From assembly GCF_018688375.1 (NCBI RefSeq), contig NZ_CP061318.1:1116001-1180000 (forward strand): a stretch of 64,000 nucleotides of DNA, written 5' to 3'. Made by a program: the position numbers and the translations under genes. The DNA is from Polynucleobacter sp. AP-Ainpum-60-G11 (lineage in GTDB: Bacteria > Pseudomonadota > Gammaproteobacteria > Burkholderiales > Burkholderiaceae). Below are positions 60,465 to 64,000 of the stretch, in pieces. Position 1 is the stretch's first letter; each line of letters starts with the position of its first letter. The notes below the pieces were generated by a model. That model searched no databases. It was not told where the DNA came from and saw only the letters and a list, made by a program, of their open reading frames with translations.

Positions 60465-61490
60465 CTAAAGCCAGCCAGCAATCTGCTTCCGTAATCCTAT
60501 CGACTTATAGCCTGGGCTTGCACCCGAGAGGGCTCTGATTTTTCGAATGAGTTTTGCAATGTCGCTATTGGCACTCAAGTCCTGGTTCATGGCCAGAAAA
60601 AAGATCTCATCTTTGAGCTGGATAAAATCCAAACCATTTTCTAGGGCAATACTTTTTACGCCCATACCGACATCAGCTTTTTTAGCCAAGATTGCCGTAG
60701 CAATTGCTGAGTGGGTGAACTCTTCGTTTATATAGCCCTTAATGTCATGAGAATCTATACCCTCTTTTGTCAAAATAGTATCGAGCAATAAGCGCGTTCC
60801 AGAACCCTTTTGCCGATTGATAAAACGGATCTTCGGTCCGAGCAAATCTTTTACTGAAATAATATTAAGTGGATTTCCTTTGGCCACCAATAATCCCTGC
60901 ACCCGTTTCATAACAGGAAATATTTGCATCCCCTCTTTTTGCAGGCGCTTGGCAATAGTTTGAGAGCTTTGTGGATCAGAAACATGGAAACCCGCAATAT
61001 CGACTTCATAGTTGAGCAAGCGCTCTAATGCCTCACCCGAGCCTGCAGTACTTAAGTCAAAGCCGCCAATATCAATAACTGCTTTTTGAATAATAGGATC
61101 GCTACTACTAGCAAAACGTAATTGTTTTTTCGTATTCACCCGAAATTGAGCAAAGCCCTCCTCTAGGTGCAATAAGCTAGTTTGACCCAGTCGCATTGTT
61201 TTCTGATCAAAGTCCTCGGTAAATTGAATTAAGTATCTGGCGTATTCAGACAACTGAGACCCATGCCCCCTTACTCGATTCATTAACTTAAATCCTAGGG
61301 CTAATTCAACATCATTGAGTTTTTGCCAAACATTTCTATACGATAGACCCATTTTTTTACAGGCAGACATGAGTGTTTTGCCATGATCAATATCCTTCAA
61401 TATGGCAGTCAACCATACCAAATCCACTACAGCTGGATCTTTTGTGTTCTTACTACCAAAAACGAGGGTTGGCCGAATCTGAATTCTCAT
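60465..61490 (-). CDS. ModE-like HTH regulator with periplasmic-binding-type ligand domain
   Basis: 341 residues from the ATG at 61488-61490 (a longer frame adds 13). N-terminal ModE-type winged helix: VDLVWLTAILKDIDHGKTLM, KKMGLSYRNVWQKLNDVE, LMNRVRGHGSQLS. From about 120 to the end, a PBP-like domain (PF12727 type) replaces the usual TOBE domains: GGFDLSTAGSGEALERLLNY, FINRQKGSGTRLLLDTIL, ADVGMGVKSIALEN. Divergent from the tupA-like genes with a candidate operator between, so it probably controls them in response to molybdate or tungstate, or to a cofactor signal. Confidence 0.87.
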   Translation of the reverse strand: MRIQIRPTLVFGSKNTKDPAVVDLVWLTAILKDIDHGKTLMSACKKMGLSYRNVWQKLNDVELALGFKLMNRVRGHGSQLSEYARYLIQFTEDFDQKTMRLGQTSLLHLEEGFAQFRVNTKKQLRFASSSDPIIQKAVIDIGGFDLSTAGSGEALERLLNYEVDIAGFHVSDPQSSQTIAKRLQKEGMQIFPVMKRVQGLLVAKGNPLNIISVKDLLGPKIRFINRQKGSGTRLLLDTILTKEGIDSHDIKGYINEEFTHSAIATAILAKKADVGMGVKSIALENGLDFIQLKDEIFFLAMNQDLSANSDIAKLIRKIRALSGASPGYKSIGLRKQIAGWL

Positions 61491-61499
61491 ATGTAATTT

Positions 61500-61530
61500 T
61501 TTGCATATTGATGTTTTGTAATATGACAAA
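61500..61530. promoter_or_regulatory. Candidate operator between the ModE-like gene and tupA
   Basis: TTTGCATATT and AATATGACAAA form an inverted repeat with ten bases between (one base out of register), in the 75-base divergent promoter region. Confidence 0.5.
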
Positions 61531-61565
61531 TCTTAACCGAACCTACCCAAGGGAAGTGAACTCAA

Positions 61566-62387
61566 ATGAAATCCTCATTTAACCGAATTCTCGTAACCGC
61601 CATTACTGCACTTGCGCTGCTGGGCAACTCAGCCTACGCGCAAGAAAAAAGTATTGTGCTGTCCTCAACAACTTCAACAGAGCAATCTGGACTCTTTGGC
61701 TTCATGTTGCCAATCTTCAAAATGAAAACCGGCATCGATGTGAAAGTGGTTGCTGTTGGAACTGGGCAAGCACTTGATATTGGTCGTCGTGGTGATGCTG
61801 ATGTGGTCTTTGTTCATGACAAACCCGCTGAAGAGAAGTTTGTTAACGATGGTTATGCTACTAAACGAATCGAAGTGATGTACAACGACTTCGTATTGAT
61901 TGGGCCTAAATCCGATCCAGCCAAAGTTGCTGGCGGCAAAGATATTAAAGTTGCATTTCAGAAGCTTGCTGCTGCTCAAGCACCATTTGTATCGCGCGGC
62001 GATAAGAGCGGTACACATGCTGCAGAGTTACGCTACTGGAAAGATGCTGGCATCACTGTAGCGCCTAGCGCCTGGTACAAAGAGACCGGCTCTGGCATGG
62101 GCCCTGCACTGAATACTGCATCTGCTATGAACGGCTATATTTTGGCTGACCGCGCTACCTGGCTTTCATTTAAAAACCGTGGCGACCTAACAATCTTGGT
62201 TCAAGGCGATCCCAAATTATTTAACCAGTATGGCGTGATGTTGGTTAACCCGGCTAAATTCCCACATGTTAAAAAAGCGGAAGGCCAAGCATTTATCGAC
62301 TGGATTACCTCTAAGAATGGTCAAGACGTGATTGCCAGCTATCAAATTGGTGGCGAGCAGCTTTTCTTCCCTAACGCTAAGAAATAA
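61566..62387 (+). CDS. tupA: Tungstate/molybdate-type periplasmic binding protein (TupA-like)
   Basis: 273 residues. Signal peptide about 1-25 (TAITALALLGNSAYAQE). TupA marks: VLSSTTSTEQSGLFGFMLP (the oxyanion-binding TTST), VVAVGTGQALDIGRRGDADV, FVSRGDKSGTHAAELRYWKD. Full length. No permease or ATPase gene follows. Confidence 0.92.
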   Translation: MKSSFNRILVTAITALALLGNSAYAQEKSIVLSSTTSTEQSGLFGFMLPIFKMKTGIDVKVVAVGTGQALDIGRRGDADVVFVHDKPAEEKFVNDGYATKRIEVMYNDFVLIGPKSDPAKVAGGKDIKVAFQKLAAAQAPFVSRGDKSGTHAAELRYWKDAGITVAPSAWYKETGSGMGPALNTASAMNGYILADRATWLSFKNRGDLTILVQGDPKLFNQYGVMLVNPAKFPHVKKAEGQAFIDWITSKNGQDVIASYQIGGEQLFFPNAKK

Positions 62388-62392
62388 TTCAG

Positions 62393-63268
62393 ATGAAAAA
62401 TCCACACCTCTTGATCAGCACACTAATCACCTCATTACTAATAGGAATTGGAATGCAAACATCGCTAGCGCAATCCAACCCCCCAAAAGTAGAGGCAACC
62501 TACGGTCAAGGTAGCAAGAGCTTTAAATTGGCAACTGGTAGTCCTGGGGAGTTAGGGCTACTGCAGCAACTTGGCGAAGCTTTTGACAAGAAAGAAGGCG
62601 CTCGCTTGGTGTGGATTAAAGCTGGAAGTGGTGCTTCCCTCAACCTGCTAAAAACCCAACAGGTAGACATGATCATGGTGCATGCGCCAGATGGTGTGAA
62701 CAAAGCAATTGCTGAGGGATGGGCGACTGGCAGAACTCTGATTGGTTCTAATGAGTTCTATATTGTTGGACCCAAAGCAGATGCGGCAAAAATTAAATCT
62801 GCTACCAGCGGTGCAGATGCTTATTCCAAGATCGCTAAGGCGCAAGCCAATTTCATCTCCAGAGGTGATAAATCCGGCACCCACCAAAAAGAGATGGATA
62901 TTTGGAAGAAAGCTGGGATTACGCCTGAAGGCAATTGGTATATCGTGACAAATGACTTTATGACAGCATCACTTAAGAGAGCGAATGCAGATAAGGCTTA
63001 TTTCATGACAGATAGCAGCACCTGGGTTGCGGAGAAAAATATCGCGCCTGACTTGCAAATTTTGTATCGCGGCGACCCCTACCTAGTCAATACCTATGAT
63101 GCTTTGGTGGCCCCAGTGGGTGCGACGGAGAATCGTGACATCGCCGCCAAGTTCATTCAGTTTGTAGCATCCGATGAAGGTCAGGCGATTATTCGCAATT
63201 ATGGCAAGACGCAGTACAAAGAAGCCCTCTACAATGATGCTGTCTACGCAAAACAATACGTCCACTAG
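62393..63268 (+). CDS. Second TupA-like periplasmic binding protein, divergent ligand site
   Basis: 291 residues, five bases after tupA. Signal peptide about 1-25. Same fold and phrases as its neighbour (IKAGSGASLNLLKTQQVDMI, FISRGDKSGTHQKEMDIWKK), but the N-terminal TTST anion motif is replaced by LATGSPGELGLLQQL, so the ligand may differ. Product of duplication. Confidence 0.85.
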   Translation: MKNPHLLISTLITSLLIGIGMQTSLAQSNPPKVEATYGQGSKSFKLATGSPGELGLLQQLGEAFDKKEGARLVWIKAGSGASLNLLKTQQVDMIMVHAPDGVNKAIAEGWATGRTLIGSNEFYIVGPKADAAKIKSATSGADAYSKIAKAQANFISRGDKSGTHQKEMDIWKKAGITPEGNWYIVTNDFMTASLKRANADKAYFMTDSSTWVAEKNIAPDLQILYRGDPYLVNTYDALVAPVGATENRDIAAKFIQFVASDEGQAIIRNYGKTQYKEALYNDAVYAKQYVH

Positions 63269-63276
63269 GAGAAATC

Positions 63277-63501
63277 ATGGAACTTAAAGTCAAACTCAGC
63301 GCACGCAATACTCTCAGCGGAAAAGTAGTTGAGCTCAAGATGGGTCAAACCACTTCCCACGTTAAATTAGATATTGGTGCCGGTCACATTGTTACCGCTT
63401 CCATTACTAATGAGGCTGTAGATGAACTCAATCTCAAGGTTGGTGATCAAGCCTGGGCTGTAATTAAGGCATCTGATGTCATGATTGCTAAAGACGCTTA
63501 A
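63277..63501 (+). CDS. mop: Molbindin (single TOBE/Mop domain)
   Basis: 74 residues, eight bases after the previous gene. ARNTLSGKVVELKMGQTTSH, VTASITNEAVDELNLKVGDQ, AWAVIKASDVMIA. Molbindins assemble into hexamers that store molybdate or tungstate. Confidence 0.93.
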   Translation: MELKVKLSARNTLSGKVVELKMGQTTSHVKLDIGAGHIVTASITNEAVDELNLKVGDQAWAVIKASDVMIAKDA

Positions 63502-63519
63502 TCTTTAGTTGATATGCAA

Positions 63520-63546
63520 AAGGCCCGCAATGCGGGCCTTTTTTAT
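63520..63546 (+). terminator. Terminator of the tup-mop unit
   Basis: AAGGCCCGC and GCGGGCCTT with a short loop, then TTTTTATT. Confidence 0.93.
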
Positions 63547-63588
63547 TTACTACTACAGCACTATTCATGCTGAATTAGTTTTTAATGC

Positions 63589-64000
63589 TTATTTCTTTGG
63601 TGTTACAAATCCAATTGCCGTGTCATCAACAAACTCAACCATCACGTCGTCACCAGCTTTGAATTTCTCAAGACCTAAGACGCTTTGATCTACTTTTACT
63701 TTTTGCTTCTCGCCTGATGGCAATGTGAATGTCACAACACGAGTTTTAGCATCGATTGTGCTGATCTTGACAGTTGCATAAACAGTATCAGTAGTCTCTT
63801 CAAATGGCTTTGCAGAACCTTTGCCAGCAATCACCACTGAACGAACACCAGAAACACCTGGCTTTGCATCTTTAGGAGCTGCCACCAAACCAACGGCAAT
63901 CGCTTGAGCATGCTCAACAACAAATACATCACCCTTCTTCACTTTATCCAAATCATTTACTTGCTTGGATACATTCATTTGAGCTAGGTTACCGTTTGCA
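63589..64000 (-). CDS. Hypothetical beta-rich protein, 5' end outside window
   Basis: Open to the right edge in frame (ANGNLAQ before the first Met at 63978), so the true start lies beyond. Visible part 137 residues: NDLDKVKKGDVFVVEHAQAI, VYATVKISTIDAKTRVVTFT, LPSGEKQKVKVDQSVLGLEK, KAGDDVMVEFVDDTAIGFV. Alternating strands and repeated KxGDxVxVE phrases suggest a small beta-barrel, probably exported. Family not named. Confidence 0.6.
   Translation of the reverse strand, partial: ANGNLAQMNVSKQVNDLDKVKKGDVFVVEHAQAIAVGLVAAPKDAKPGVSGVRSVVIAGKGSAKPFEETTDTVYATVKISTIDAKTRVVTFTLPSGEKQKVKVDQSVLGLEKFKAGDDVMVEFVDDTAIGFVTPKK

Overview
The window looks like a freshwater betaproteobacterium of the Polynucleobacter type (Burkholderiales). 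This rests on gene content (Bug-type periplasmic receptor, phasin, trxA-rho-rpmE2, AddAB-like pair, ratA-rnfH, KdpDE/Kup), moderate-to-low GC and compact spacing. It is an inference; no rRNA gene is present to fix the name.

Layout. 1-1.5 kb: the dnaX 5' part (minus) and, divergently, the 4.5S signal recognition particle RNA gene ffs. 1.44-9.38 kb: an integrated element in ffs, bounded by a perfect 92-bp direct repeat, with a tyrosine integrase at the left end and matching inner repeats at both ends that look like integrase arm sites. Its cargo is a cyclic-nucleotide cassette: a membrane class III cyclase with a dCache_3-type sensor, a class I-like phosphodiesterase, a stand-alone cyclic-nucleotide-binding protein, and the remnant of a second cyclase. 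9.4-25.6 kb: accessory DNA bracketed by two related tiny membrane genes. It holds a HIT-HNH pair, a free-standing GIY-YIG protein with four NUMOD-like repeats, an endonuclease-VII-like gene facing a C5-cytosine methyltransferase (candidate restriction-modification pair), secreted repeat proteins, a WYL regulator and a run of small unknown genes; ratA-rnfH is a core island within it. 25.8-30.7 kb: kdpD-kdpE-kup and a phasin. 31-33.6 kb: an exported metallo-beta-lactamase-fold enzyme and a Tat-exported FAH-family enzyme between two tRNA-Phe remnants, each followed by the same UUCG-loop terminator. 33.6-41.8 kb: a potassium channel with two voltage-sensor domains, an ExoX-like nuclease, SOS-controlled umuDC and envelope proteins. 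41.8-48.3 kb: addBA. 48.5-54 kb: trxA, rho, rpmE2, a glycosyltransferase and a MATE exporter. 54-64 kb: envelope proteins, a Bug receptor, dsbB with its DUF5993 neighbour, CoA and FAH enzymes, a SemiSWEET, a cytochrome c, and a tungstate/molybdate group (ModE-like regulator, two TupA-type binding proteins, molbindin) with no permease or ATPase beside it.

How the parts work together. The element cassette carries synthesis, breakdown and binding of a cyclic nucleotide as one transferable unit, with the cyclase divergent from the phosphodiesterase/binding-protein pair. Potassium handling pairs a KdpDE sensor system with Kup, without KdpFABC. DNA maintenance is represented by dnaX, AddAB, UmuDC under an E. 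coli-like LexA box, and several nucleases. Many very small genes (43-55 residues) are called here from reading frame, start signal or paralogy.
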